Source: Tachypleus tridentatus
Taxonomy: Eukaryota; Arthropoda; Merostomata; Xiphosura; Limulidae
DNA: 64,000 nt
Assembly (NCBI RefSeq): GCF_004210375.1
Contig: NC_134832.1
Span: 155,989,592-156,053,591 of the forward strand
Direction: 5' to 3'
The position numbers and the translations under genes are program-made. The notes beneath the pieces were generated by a model that was given only the letters and a program-made list of their open reading frames with translations, searched no databases and was not told the origin of the DNA. This document shows, one piece after another, positions 15,001 to 25,951 of the stretch; position 1 is the first letter of the stretch, and each line of letters opens with the position of its first letter.

Positions 15001-15096
15001 GTTGAACATTTTCTCTTTACTCTTCCTTTTACTGTTAATGTTGAACATTTTCTCTTTACTCTTCCTTCTGGTGGTTTACCGTTAATGTTGAACATT
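1..15096. repeat. 47-bp satellite array, about 320 units
   Basis: Near-perfect tandem repetition of a 47-bp unit runs from the first base to about 15096. Landmarks within the unit are GTTAATGTTGAACATTTTCT, CTTTACTCTTCC and TTCTGGTGGTTTACC. The commonest variant changes GGTGGTTTACC to GGTAATTTACC. Scattered units are shortened or rearranged. One strand is strongly pyrimidine-rich. The window starts inside a unit, so the array extends further left. Because 47 is not a multiple of 3, short ORFs inside it arise only where irregular units shift the phase, and I treat them as non-coding. No gene is visible inside. Confidence 0.98.
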
Positions 15097-15109
15097 TCTT
15101 TTTATTTTT

Positions 15110-16026
15110 TTCAGTTAGATGATTGTTGAGGTCTTCGTTGATATGTCTTGTATTCTACTGTTGGATACTGTTGGATAAAGGCACATTTGAAAGCCGTCTT
15201 CCAGCGGATTCACCATCCTTAATGTTCACCGTATCCACTGCAGTCAGTAAAATCAGTTCTTCTGCGATGGTGTGAGGCTTTTTACATTTTGCGACTCTAT
15301 ATGTCACCTTGTAGGATGATAGCAGAGCATTGATTGGTATTTATGCTTGTTTCAAAAATGTACCTTTTTGTTCTTACAATTCTTTTAACTTTCTAGTAAA
15401 ATAATCACAGGATTTACTAGCCATGCTAGGATGATCGGTTTCTAAGTGACATTTTAGTTTACTTGGAAGCATGCACTCTTGAGCCAAAACGTTTAGACAT
15501 AGTACACACTGTGGACACTCTTCATGATTGACATCTACCAAAATTTAGATAACCATCATCATATTTCCAATATTTCCGTTTCTTCACAATGGTCTGTAGT
15601 TCGTCATCTTTTTCTTCACACCCACACTTTTTATTAATGTTCAAAAATCTTTCCATTTTTATGCACAAGGACTAAAAGTGAACAAAATAATTAACTGAAC
15701 TTCACTAAACCTCGCAGATACTTGATAACAACACCCTTCAGTTATTTCACTTACTGACTGACCCAGAGAGCCGACAGGTATTTATACACAAAATCTAAGA
15801 AACGAGGATGTTCGAGAAGTTACTGGCGTAGCCGAAAGTACAAGTAAACAAAAACGTATCTCAAACATTTGAGAACGTCGTGGAAAAAATGTAGCGCGAT
15901 CTAGTGTTAAAATTGTGAACTACCTCGAGCTAGTAGTTCGCTTTGTGTCTCACATATTCCGATATTGCTGTGTTTTCCTCGAAATTTTAAAATATTCCGA
16001 GGTACCCCAGGGTTTGGGAAACACTG
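15110..16026 (-). mobile_element. hAT (ZBED/Buster-type) DNA transposon, decayed and truncated by the satellite
   Basis: Read on the minus strand from about 15665 down to 15115, three frames together give a recognisable hAT/ZBED N-terminal region. It shows a KRKYWKYDDGYLNFG start, a BED-like zinc finger (CPQCVLCL, then a KCHLETDHPSM segment), and the stretch YRVAKCKKPHTIAEEL. Several stops and frameshifts break it. At 16026 the minus strand begins CAGTGTTTCCCAAACC, a typical hAT terminal inverted repeat. The catalytic half is absent: homology stops where the 47-bp satellite begins. It is a non-functional fossil. Confidence 0.8.
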
Positions 16027-16223
16027 GTTTAGCTTTTCATGAAACTAAGTATTTGTGGACAGAATATAAAAAAGAAACAAAGTACTGTATTATTTTACAC
16101 TTTCAGAGTTTGTATGTTTACAATCTGTTTGTTTAGTCTTCTTCTGGAGATTTAAAAATGGTAACATTTTCCTTTATGCACTTCTAGAACAGGTTTGCTA
16201 AATTTTATTCAGCAGTTTTGGGT

Positions 16224-16345
16224 CCCCCGCTAGTACAGCGGTATGTCTCTGCAGTTACAACGCTAAAATTAGGGGTTTGATTCCCCTCGGTGGGCTGCGC
16301 AGATAGCTCGATGTGGCTTTGTTATAAGAAAAAACACAAACACCA
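16224..16345 (+). mobile_element. tRNA-derived SINE, family B
   Basis: The tRNA-like head contains an A-box-like segment (TAGTACAGCGGTATG) and a B box (GGTTTGATTCCC). The body reads GTGGGCTGCGCAGATAGC and the end is A/C-rich. The same family recurs at least eight more times in the window. Confidence 0.75.
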
Positions 16346-16440
16346 GCTTTGGTTTCCTATGATTCTGGTATCACGTGAAGTTTTCCAGATATTTTATAGG
16401 TTACCTCATCTTTGTCCACCAAGAATACTTTTCGTCGGTA

Positions 16441-16575
16441 ACATGATTGATTGATTGATTATTTGGAATCAAGCACAAAGCTACAGAATGCTCTATTTCT
16501 GCTCTGCCACACACGGGTGTTGAACACCGGTTTCCAGCGGTGTGAGTCCGCAGACATGCCACTGTGTCATATGAG
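16441..16575 (-). mobile_element. tRNA-derived SINE, family B (reverse)
   Basis: This is the reverse complement of the family-B SINE. The tail side is at the left (TGATTGATTGATTATTTGG), the body reads AAGCACAAAGCTACAGAATG, and the tRNA-like head is at the right (CAGCGGTGTGAGTCCGCAGAC). Confidence 0.7.
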
Positions 16576-17370
16576 CGAAAGGAAGAAAGTTCAGTGTGGA
16601 AAACGTGTTTTAAAGCATAATTGTATATAACCTTTATATCACCACTAAAATACCCCAAGAAATAGTGAACATTGAGTGAAGAACCCAACGCTGGTATGCA
16701 CTAGGCAATGCGAGCACCTAGCGACAAGGTCCTTAGTTTAGCTATTTAGATTTTACAATATATGCTAATCCTGAAGAACTAAATTCTATGCTTAGCTGAG
16801 GTGTTTACTTGCTTGTTGTTATTTATTATTGAAAGCGTGTCACACCAATTAATAAAACATCCCTCTTCCTTTCAATCCGGTCATTTTCGTTTTCGGAGCT
16901 CATTTTGCATTCCACTGCATTTCCTCATCGAATGCCACAGGTGCATTTGGTTCTTTCTAATACGTTTTCTGTCATAATTTTAGGATACTTCTTAAGCTGT
17001 GTAAAATATCATCATTTGATAGTATTTCTCTCCAGGAATTGCTTACCAGGAAAGGTCTAGTTAACTAATAAAGATTACAGTGCAAGTGTCTAGAGTTAAA
17101 AGTTACGTGAAATCCACCCAAGAACGTTCACAAATGTTGATGTAACCTGGAAAAAAGCCTAAAGATAATGTATATTGTGCAGTAATTCCTGAACAATATG
17201 ACCGATGTACAAGTTAAAATTATGAAGTTCAGACGATAATGAACTGCTTAAAGACAGACAGTATAATATAGATATTATTTTTGTTGTCATTCTGATACGA
17301 GTTAATCTATTGCAGGACAGTTGTTAACCAAAACGTTCAAATATCTATTTAAATATTAATATTCCAAGTA
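16576..17370. other. No gene recognised
   Basis: AT-rich sequence between a SINE and a mariner element. I see no convincing ORF, tandem repeat or transposon motif. Confidence 0.6.
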
Positions 17371-17439
17371 TCAGGTCATCCCATAAGTAATGACATTAGT
17401 AACATTAAGATTTAAAAGGAAAAAATAACTCATATAACA

Positions 17440-18020
17440 ACTTTAATAAATTACGTGTTTTTATCATTTTCAATAACAGTCTGCTTACGTTTGAAAAGAT
17501 GTTCAATATCACGCTTATAAAAATCACGTAGTTTTGAGAAAAAGATACAAAAGCTATTTTAACTCATCCACAGAAGTAAACTGTTTTTCATTCAGATGAT
17601 GTTGCAAGCTTTTGAAAAGATGGTAATCTCAAGGAGCAAGAACAGGAGACTAAGGAGGGGCGGATGGGGAAGTTTCTCCAAGCCAATCTCTTCACTTATT
17701 TTGGAAGTGATCCTAGCGGTGTGAGGACGTGAAAACAACTCATTTTCGATTCAACAAAGCAGGTCTCTTTTATCTGAGTGCAGTGTTCAGTCGATCCAGC
17801 TTCTGACAGCATCTCTCAGCACTGATTGTCGGCGGCGGTGCTTAACATTTTGATAGACTACCAGTTTCTCATCTCCAGTCACTAGATGGTTTGAACACGA
17901 AGCTTGAATTTCACGAAAGTGAAGAGATGTGCAGATGTCTACTCGTTCTCTCAGATTATCAGCTGACAACTCATGTGGTACACATTTTCTCAACTTTGAA
18001 ACTCTACCAAGTTATTGCAA
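17440..18020 (-). pseudogene. mariner transposase remnant
   Basis: On the minus strand, 17993-17787 encodes CVPHELSADNLRERVDICTS and then VTGDEKLVVY, the mariner linker and first catalytic-aspartate region (TGDE). Lower coordinates, with frame changes, give the third catalytic region (LPHPP...), a QHH-NEKQFTSVDEL-like stretch, and the family's typical C-terminus (FKRKQTVIEND). The N-terminal helix-turn-helix part is not recognisable between 18020 and the minisatellite. Stops and frameshifts make it a pseudogene. Confidence 0.8.
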
Positions 18021-18388
18021 ATGTCGATGGACAGTGGAAGAAGATGAAATAAGTTTCTGGGCTAATTCTTCAACAGTTACAACACAATCCTCCTCAAGTA
18101 TTGGTGTAATCAGGTCATTATCAAAGTCAACAGGGCACTTGAGCCGCATCTATCAAACTGTACTCACTAGTTCTAAACTTAATGAATCATCTTTGACACT
18201 TCCTCACACTCAGAATGTTATTATCATACACCTATTGAATGCTTTCCGTAGATTCGGTAGCATTTTCCCTTTTTTGAACTTGTAAAACATTATATTTGTC
18301 TAATGTGCTCTTCTGACATCTTTATGATAATTGGAGCTTTTAATATAAATAAAACTAATAAAGAAACGAACTAGCTTACACTTAATGC

Positions 18389-19858
18389 AATCAAGTCATC
18401 CCAGATAACGTATATGGTTTTGAGAATAACAATCAAGTCATCCCAGATAACGTATATGGTTTTGAGAATAACAATCAAGTCATCCCAGATAACGTATATG
18501 GTTTTGAGAATAACAATCAAGTCATCCCAGATAACGTATATGGTTTTGAGAATAACAATCAAGTCATCCCAGATAACGTATATGGTTTTGAGAATAACAA
18601 TCAAGTCATCCCAGACAACGTATATGGTTTTGAGAATAACAATCAAGTCATCCCAGATAACGTATATGGTTTTGAGAATAACAATCAAGTCATCCCAGAT
18701 AACGTATATGGTTTTGAGAATAACAATCAAGTCATCCCAGACAACGTATATGGTTTTGAGAATAACAATCAAGTCATCCCAGATAACGTATATGGTTTTG
18801 AGAATAACAATCAAGTCATCCCAGATAACGTATATGGTTTTGAGAATAACAATCAAGTCATCCCAGATAACGTATATGGTTTTGAGAATAACAATCAAGT
18901 CATCCCAGATAACGTATATGGTTTTGAGAATAACAATCAAGTCATCCCAGATAACGTATATGGTTTTGAGAATAACAATCAAGTCATCCCAGATAACGTA
19001 TATGGTTTTGAGAATAACAATCAAGTCATCCCAGATAACGTATATGGTTTTGAGAATAACAATCAAGTCATCCCAGATAACGTATATGGTTTTGAGAATA
19101 ACAATCAAGTCATCCCAGATAACGTATCTGGTTTTGAGAATAACAATCAAGTCATCCCAGATAACGTATCTGGTTTTGAGAATAACAATCAAGTCATCCC
19201 AGATAACGTATCTGGTTTTGAGAATAACAATCAAGTCATCCCAGATAACGTATCTGGTTTTGAGAATAACAATCAAGTCATCCCAGATAACGTATCTGGT
19301 TTTGAGAATAACAATCAAGTCATCCCAGATAACGTATCTGGTTTTGAGAATAACAATCAAGTCATCCCAGATAACGTATCTGGTTTTGAGAATAACAATC
19401 AAGTCATCCCAGATAACGTATATGGTTTTGAGAATAACAATCAAGTCATCCCAGATAACGTATCTGGTTTTGAGAATAACAATCAAGTCATCCCAGATAA
19501 CGTATCTGGTTTTGAGAATAACAATCAAGTCATCCCAGATAACGTATATGGTTTTGAGAATAACAATCAAGTCATCCCAGATAACGTATCTGGTTTTGAG
19601 AATAACAATCAAGTCATCCCAGATAACGTATCTGGTTTTGAGAATAACAATCAAGTCATCCCAGATAACGTATCTGGTTTTGAGAATAACAATCAAGTCA
19701 TCCCAGATAACGTATCTGGTTTTGAGAATAACAATCAAGTCATCCCAGATAACGTATCTGGTTTTGAGAATAACAATCAAGTCATCCCAGATAACGTATC
19801 TGGTTTTGAGAATAACAATCAAGTCATCCCAGATAACGTATCTGGTTTTGAGAATAAC
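18389..19858. repeat. 42-bp minisatellite, 35 units, inside the mariner
   Basis: Exactly 35 units of 42 bp (1470 bp), with no indels. The unit begins AATCAAGTCATCCCAGATAA and ends TTTTGAGAATAAC. Two main variants differ by one base, GTATATGG versus GTATCTGG. The first 17 or so units are all the former and the later ones mostly the latter. Because 42 is a multiple of 3, it leaves long open frames on both strands (490 and 503 codons) with 14-residue repeats. I regard these as a by-product, not genes. Confidence 0.95.
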
Positions 19859-19945
19859 TTCATTTAGCCAAGAAATATGCATTTAAACTGATCCTATCCC
19901 AAAAGAACAACATTTCTTATGGAATGACCTGATATTAATAAATTA

Positions 19946-21482
19946 CAAGTGATTTTGGTTTAAAGTACTTCAGTAATTGTGGTATTGTTCAAAGTGCTTT
20001 AGTAACTGTGGTATTGTTTAAAGTGCTTCAGTAATTGTGGTATTGTTTAAAGTGCTTCAGTAATTGTGGTATTGTTTAAAGTGCTTCAGTAATTGTGGTA
20101 TTGTTCAAAGTGCTTCAGTAATTGTGGTATTGTTCAAAGTGCTTCAGTAATTGTGGTATTGTTTAAAGTGCTCAGTAATTGTGGTATTGTTTAAAGTGCT
20201 TCAGTAATGTGGTATTATCCAAAGTGCTCCAGTAATTGTGGTATTGTTCAAAGTGCTCAGTAATTGTGGTATTGTTTAAAGTGCTTCAGTAATTGTGGTA
20301 TTGTTTAAAGTGCTTCAGTAATGTGGTATTGTTTAAAGTGCTCAGTAATTGTGGTATTGTTTAAAGTGCTCCCAGTAATTGTGGCATTGTTCAAAGTGCT
20401 CAGTAACTGTGGTATTGTCCAAAGTGCTCCAGTAACTGTGGTATTGTTTAAAGTGCTCAGTAATCAGGCATTATCCAAAGTGCTCCAGTAACTGTGGTAT
20501 TGTTCAAAGTGCTTCAGTAACTGTGGTATTGTTTAAAGTGCTTCAGCAATTGTGGTATTGTTTAAAGTGCTGTCAGCAATCAGGCATTATCCAAAGTGCT
20601 CAGTAATCTGTGGTATTATCCAAAGTGCTCAGTAACTGTGGTATTGTCCAAAGTGCTCCAGTAATTGTGGCATTGTCCAAAGTGCTCAGTAATCAGGGTA
20701 TTGTTTAAAAGTGCTCCAGTAATGTGGTATTGTTTAAAGTGCTCCAGCAATTGTGGTATTGTTTAAAGTGCTTCAGTAATCAGGGTATTGTTCAAAGTGC
20801 TCAGTAATCTGTGGTATTGTCCAAAGTGCTTCAGCACCAGATATTGTTTAAAGTGCTCAGTAATTGTGGCATTGTTTAAAGTGCTCCAGTAATTGTGGTA
20901 TTATCCAAAGCGCTTCAGTAATTGTGGTATTGTCCAAAGTGCTCCAGTAATTGTGGTATTGTTTAAAGTGCCCAGCACTGTGGCATTGTCCAAAGTGCTC
21001 AGTAATCTGTGGTATTGTCCAAAGTGCTTCAGTAATTGTGGTATTGTTCAAAGTGCTTCAGTAACTGTGGTATTGTTTAAAGTGCTCAGCAATTGTGGTA
21101 TTGTTTAAAGTGCTTCAGTAATTGTGGTATTGTTTAAAGTGCTTCAGTAATTGTGGTATTGTTTAAAGTGCTTCAGTAATTGTGGTATTGTTCAAAGTGC
21201 TTCAGTAATTGTGGTATTGTTTAAAGTGCTTCAGTAATTGTGGTATTGTTCAAAGTGCTTCAGTAATTGTGGTATTGTTTAAAGTGCTTCAGTAATTGTG
21301 GTATTGTTCAAAGTGCTTCAGTAATTGTGGTATTGTTCAAAGTGCTTCAGTAATTGTGGTATTGTTTAAAGTGCTTCAGTAATTGTGGTATTGTTCAAAG
21401 TGCTTCAGTAATTGTGGTATTGTTCAAAGTGCTTCAGTAATTGTGGTATTGTTTAAAGTGCTTCAGTAATTGTGGTATTGTT
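19946..21482. repeat. 29-bp minisatellite, about 52 units
   Basis: Imperfect tandem units built on AGTAATTGTGGTATTG and TTTAAAGTGCTTC. The middle of the array (20.2-21.0 kb) is more diverged and the right third is nearly homogeneous. The left edge is about 14 bp from the mariner's right end. The right edge is about 30 bp from the splice acceptor of the first Popeye exon. Confidence 0.95.
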
Positions 21483-21512
21483 AAGCAACACCTTTTTTTT
21501 CTGCTATTTTAG

Positions 21513-21694
21513 GATTTCTGATGTTTTCCACTTGGTCATGGAATACCTTATGTGCTCCAGATATATTCCTGTGGAATTTTATGTTCATGCTGCTAAATAT
21601 GGGTCACGTTTTGTACATTCTGTACAAAATGCACCCTGTATTGTTTACCGAGGAACTTGAAGCAATATACAGAAACATGTTTCTACCCTTTAAG
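21513..21694 (+). CDS. Popeye-domain protein, exon (last TM helix and start of Popeye domain)
   Basis: The exon is bounded by acceptor CTGCTATTTTAG and donor AAG|GTAAGG. It starts with two bases of a split codon and ends in phase 0 (60 whole codons). The product reads LCAPDIFLWNFMFMLLNMG, a hydrophobic helix matching the final transmembrane segment of POPDC/BVES proteins. Then comes LYILYKMHP and EELEAIYRNMFLPFK, the start of the cytoplasmic Popeye domain. In the family, three helices precede the cAMP-binding domain in plasma membranes of excitable cells. About 70-100 N-terminal residues must be encoded upstream. The similarity runs the whole exon, so I am confident of the family but not of the paralogue. 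Confidence 0.92.
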
Positions 21695-21867
21695 GTAAGG
21701 ACCAGACCGCAAATAATATTGAAGGTTTTACAGAAACGTTTTTATCCGTTATGATTATGATTAAAAGAAACTTTAGATCAGCTCAAACTGTATTTCCCAT
21801 TTTAACATTGATACATATTTCTTAAGAGCATTATTTATTTCTACGATTAGGCTATTGTTAATCTATT

Positions 21868-22072
21868 ACTGTTTTAGCAGTGAAAAACTAAAGGTAAGAC
21901 AACTAGTAATCACTTGGCCTACTCTTTTACCAACGAAGAATGGTATTTATCGTGACATTACCACCTACATGGTTGAAAGGGAGAGCGTGTTTAGCAGGAC
22001 GGGGATTCGAACACGTGACCCTCAGATTGCTATTTAAGCATTCTAATAACCTGTCCATGACCTACCCCTACG
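21868..22072 (-). mobile_element. tRNA-derived SINE, family A (diverged, reverse)
   Basis: It shows the family-A landmarks in reverse: CCTACTCTTTTACCAACGAA, then GGGATTCGAACACGTGACC (B box) and the tRNA head at the right. The tail end is lost. Confidence 0.7.
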
Positions 22073-22792
22073 TTTCAGTTCTAATCTGTTGATTTCTTCA
22101 GCTGCATTCCCAGAAAGATTACTTCTGTGGCCGGGGCTCGAACATGGAATCTTGTTAACAGAGAGGCTTATTAGTTATTTCAGATAAGAACTTGTGACTA
22201 CGTGGATGTCTTTATGATGACTGGGTTCAGGTTTTGTTGACTTCTGGGTTAGGTTAACCAAGTGTATTATCAATTGGCTAGGTGTGAAAGCCCTCTATTA
22301 ATTATGACAACGATCATTAATAGTGTGTTTAATACCTCATCCTGTAGGACCATTAATATGTGTTGCAACTTAAAACATACTAAGAAGTATTTATGTAAAC
22401 AAAATTGAAGTCTAGCATAAAAAGACAAAGAATAATAAATAAGATGTGTTCCGTTGACTGGTTATAACTTTGGATAGTACTTTAGAAAAGTTTCTGTTTT
22501 ATTGGTCGATAAAAGGACCGGCGACAACGAGAACGCAGTACATGCATTTTGCACGGAGCGGCAGGTTTTTGGGGACGTAACTTTTTATAATTTCTACAAT
22601 GGGGGAAGAACAGGATTGGGGGAGAACAGCACAGCCAGCATTTACATGGGCAGCAAAACACATAGCGTCAGTCATTTCTGTAAGGATAGTTCATAAACAA
22701 AAAATGTAAAGCATCCATCTGTGAAATATTTTTATTAAGTCCAAGCGATAAGAATGAACTTAATTACTAACAATGAAAAAGGGGAAGGCTAG

Positions 22793-23060
22793 GGTTTCTG
22801 AATTGGTATAGACTGGTAGTTGAATCTGAGAGTCCCGTGCTCGAGTCCCATCACCGAACGTGTTCACCACCCTTTCAGGATTGGGTGTGTTGGAATGTTA
22901 CGGTCAATCCTGTTTTTTTCATTGGTAAAGAGCAGCCCAAGAGCTAGTGATGGGTGACATCAACTATCTGCTTTCATTCTAACTATAGCTTCTATATTAG
23001 GGACCGCTTACGCAGATATCCCTCGAATAGCTTTGTGTTATGTTTAATAAACAAATTGAC
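22793..23060 (+). mobile_element. tRNA-derived SINE, family A (diverged)
   Basis: The tRNA-like head has CTCGAGTCCCATCAC, the body has TTACGGTCAATCC and AGAGCAGCCCAAGAGC, then ATTAGGGACCGC and a tail near AAACAAA. It is noticeably older than other copies. Confidence 0.7.
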
Positions 23061-23329
23061 ATGATAACCTAGAATATTCATAACATTTTTATAAGTAGGT
23101 TATGTCTTCTGTGATTCAAGCCAGAATCATAAAGACAAATCTGATGACGAGTCAAAGTTGTGGTGTCACCTGTAGGTTAAAATGGAAATTATTCTTCACA
23201 AGATAACTTAATAACATTCATTTGAAAAAGAAAATTTGAATTAATGGACTATTTTATCGTTAATTGAGTGTTTTATTGTTTTTATTTCCACAAAAATACA
23301 CACAGTTAACCAGTGTCTTTTTCATACCG

Positions 23330-23460
23330 ACGTGTCCCTTAGCGGGCAAGCAGTAAGTTGATGGATTTACATTGCTAAAATTCAGGATTCCATTCATTGT
23401 GATGGGCAGAATGCAGATAGCGTGTTATTTTCCTTCATGCTAAAATATACAAACAAACTA
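23330..23460 (+). mobile_element. SINE family B fragment
   Basis: CCCTTAGCGGGCAAGCAGTA, then GTGATGGGCAGAATGCAGAT, resemble the family-B head and body in a degraded state. Confidence 0.5.
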
Positions 23461-23924
23461 AGAGGCAAACCCTCATTAGACCAGTAGCTTTCAGTTATTT
23501 GCTCCAGTAACTCAAAGAAGATAGTGTCTTTTATGAAAAAGGTCAAGTGAACAAACATTTTGCAGTCTAGTAATGTTTCGTTCGCTTCATACATGTTGTA
23601 GCACGTCTTCACAACACTAGAGGTTTGCGGGTGGTCACTAAACTATGAAATGACTGTGGAACGTTCTCAAACTCACAGAGTATTGTGGTAGGTCCTCAGA
23701 CTCACAGAAGATTGTGACGGTACCTAAAAACTACAAAAATTGATTGTGGTGGATCCTTAGAATCCAAAATTGAAAGTCCCTTAACATCCCAGAGAACTTT
23801 CAAAATTCCATAAGAATGTTAGAATACAGTGTCAGGACCTTGAAATCACAAAATATTTTGTCAGGGCCTCAGAATTTTAGCAGATTATCTAGTTGTTGGA
23901 TAAAAATGTTATGATAATTATTAT

Positions 23925-24360
23925 AATTTTAATTGAAATATTGAATTAATTTGTGGCTAGTATTTTAATTAATAAAATATATTAAAATACTGAGTTAAGT
24001 TAACTTGTGGCTGGTATTTAATTAATAAAATATATTAAAATATAAAGTTAAGTTAATGGCTGGTATAATAATTAATAAAATATATTAAAAGATTGAGTTT
24101 AGTTAACTTGTGGATGGTATTTTAATTAATAAAATATATTAAAAGACTGAGTTAAGTTAACTTGTGGCTAGTATTTAATTAATAAAATATATTAAAACGA
24201 TGTATTAATAAATTGAGTTAACTTGTGGCTAATATTTTAATTAATAAAATATATTAAAATATTGAGTTAAGTTAACTTGTGGCTGGTATTTTAATTAATA
24301 AAATATATTAAAAGATTGAGTTAACTTGTGGCTAGTATTTTAAATAATAAAATTGAGAAA
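23925..24360. repeat. 53-58-bp tandem repeat, about 7 units
   Basis: Repeated TTAATTAATAAAATATATTA followed by GAGTTAAGTTAACTTGTGGC, with units of slightly different length. Confidence 0.9.
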
Positions 24361-24639
24361 GTTCTTATGTCGTAATTCAGAAAGGATGTTTCATTCAGAA
24401 GATAAAGTTTCTTAGAAACGTGCCACCTACGTCACAGAACCTCTGTAAGTTTCATTTCAGAAACTTGTAGATGTTGTTGTATTAGATGGTTGATTCGGAT
24501 TTTGCGTGTAATGAACATTAAAACAAGAACAATTAGAGAGAATACATATCCCAGTCCCTCTGCTTCTACAGATATTATGTGTTTATATTGGACAACTTCA
24601 AATTGCACCTTTGAAAACTCAAGTCATTCTTTAGATTCA

Positions 24640-25352
24640 CAGTGATCAACAGAACAGCTATGATAATTTTTTGTAGCATGATCAGGATTCTCAACTTAAC
24701 CTGACTATAAAAATTGGCACAAGTTCGACAAGACGGGTTGAAATTTGTTCCTCACGCATTACTTGCAACAAACACCAGCTGTTTCTCCATAAAATTGTCA
24801 TGATGAAAAAATGGATTCTTAACGGCAATCAACGACGATCCGGACATTGATTGGACTATGGAGAAACACCGAATGTCAAAATCAGCTCTTCACCTAAAGA
24901 AACTTATGGTCAGTGTTTGGTGGTCGTCAACAGTTGTGGTCCATTATTCATTCTTAAACATAAAAGAAACAATAACAGCAGAGAAATATTGATGTGGACT
25001 TCAAATCATACATTAAAAGTTGTCATGAAAACATCTAGCAATGCTTAATCACAATGGACCTATAATGCTTCATGACAATGTTCGACCTCATGTCTCATGT
25101 CCAAAAACTAAACGGATTTTAGTATGAAACTTTACTTAATCCACCATATTCACCAAATCTTTCACCTATATATTACCACCTTTTTAAATATCTGGGCATT
25201 TTTAAAGAAAAAAAAACATTTGTAAACTAAAGGTCAATTGAAAGTGCCTTCGAAGACTTCGTTGCATCATAGAACTTCCAAGTTTTTAAAGATAACATTT
25301 CTAAACTTACAATTTATTGGCAGAAGTGTATTGAGACTAAATGAGTTTATTT
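24640..25352 (+). mobile_element. mariner transposase fossil
   Basis: Across frames the + strand gives FLHKIVMMKKWILN, WTMEKHRMSK, LKKLMVSVWWSS and LHDNVRPHVS, then an NPPYSPNLSPIYYHLF-like stretch and QKCIETK near the end. These are the ordered catalytic-domain landmarks of mariner transposase. Multiple frameshifts and stops are present, and the inverted repeats were not found. It sits in the Popeye intron about 190 bp upstream of the next exon. Confidence 0.8.
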
Positions 25353-25544
25353 TGATTAACTAAACTAAACAACAAAGAGATGTGTTGTTTCACACTTTCC
25401 TTTAAAATTCTGCAACAGACTGATACTGTAGCATAGTACTTAACGGTTATTTTAAGCCTGTCTTTGAATAACGCTATAAATTAACATTTAATAATTTTTA
25501 CTTCAGAATATAAATAGTATACTGTTAATTTTCTTTTTTAACAG

Positions 25545-25675
25545 ATTTCTCGTCAATTGTTTCGAAAATTAGTCGATACACAGTACGCCCAGGTAATCTC
25601 TTTACGTCCAGGCGACACTTACGCTACCCAGAATCTAACGAGGACAGATCGATTAGGCCTAGTCATTACTGGAAA
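25545..25675 (+). CDS. Popeye-domain protein, exon (Popeye domain N-terminal half)
   Basis: The acceptor is TTCTTTTTTAACAG. It begins in phase 0 and encodes SRQLFRKLVDTQYAQVISL and RPGDTYATQNLTRTDRLGLV, ending ITGK. This matches the conserved LF..L...........G.TYA......DRL.ILL.GK layout of the Popeye domain. The donor is placed at GGAAA|GTTGGT, because it leaves two bases that join the G opening the next exon to give Lys and keep the family alignment (GK-M). The alternative GT four bases later would not keep frame. Confidence 0.92.
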
Positions 25676-25951
25676 GTTGGTATAATTTTACTCATGTAAC
25701 ATCAAGTAGTTGAATACAAATAGCTTTATTTTTGACATAAAAGGTGATATTACACTGAGTATTTGAATAGATATATTTATAAAAACACAACAAACGAAAA
25801 ATGAAATATCACTAAACATAAAACTTACACTTTTTCGAGGCTGGTAAGGACAAGTCGGTAAGTTAAAATAGAAATTACTGGTGGTAAGACTTGTGATTTA
25901 CTGTTTATAAAGTACTTTAACATGTAATAGATTGAATCTCTTTAAAGAAGA

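Larger units (their letters stand above)
17371..19932 (-). mobile_element. mariner transposon with terminal inverted repeats, internally expanded
   Basis: The left end reads TCAGGTCATCCCATAAGTAA after a TA. The right end, reverse complemented, reads TCAGGTCATTCCATAAGAAA, also next to TA. These match as mariner-type inverted repeats at TA targets. The transposase remnant is on the minus strand. The element is 2.56 kb instead of the usual 1.3 kb because a 1470-bp minisatellite sits inside it near the transposase 5' end. It is inactive. Confidence 0.85.
21695..25544 (+). other. Popeye intron (3.85 kb)
   Basis: This lies between two exons with matching phase 0 borders (GTAAGG donor, TTTTTTAACAG acceptor). 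It contains SINE copies, a 53-58-bp tandem array and a mariner fossil, listed separately. 22073-22792 and 23061-23330 show nothing I can name. Confidence 0.8.

Noticed and set aside
1-15096. Short ORFs such as 7454-7684 and 9978-10223, and a possible CRISPR array
   Set aside because: 47-bp units shift frame and the ORFs occur only at irregular units. There are no spacers between repeats and the DNA is eukaryotic.
17929-18285. Plus-strand ORF of 118 codons
   Set aside because: It is antisense to the mariner transposase remnant.
18371-19886. Open frames of 503 codons (-) and 490 codons (+) with 14-residue repeats
   Set aside because: Both follow automatically from a 42-bp unit without stops. 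They sit inside a mariner, overlap on opposite strands and show no start context or domain.
22502-22696. 64-codon ORF with somewhat higher GC
   Set aside because: No splice sites, homology or conservation signal; it lies inside a Popeye intron.
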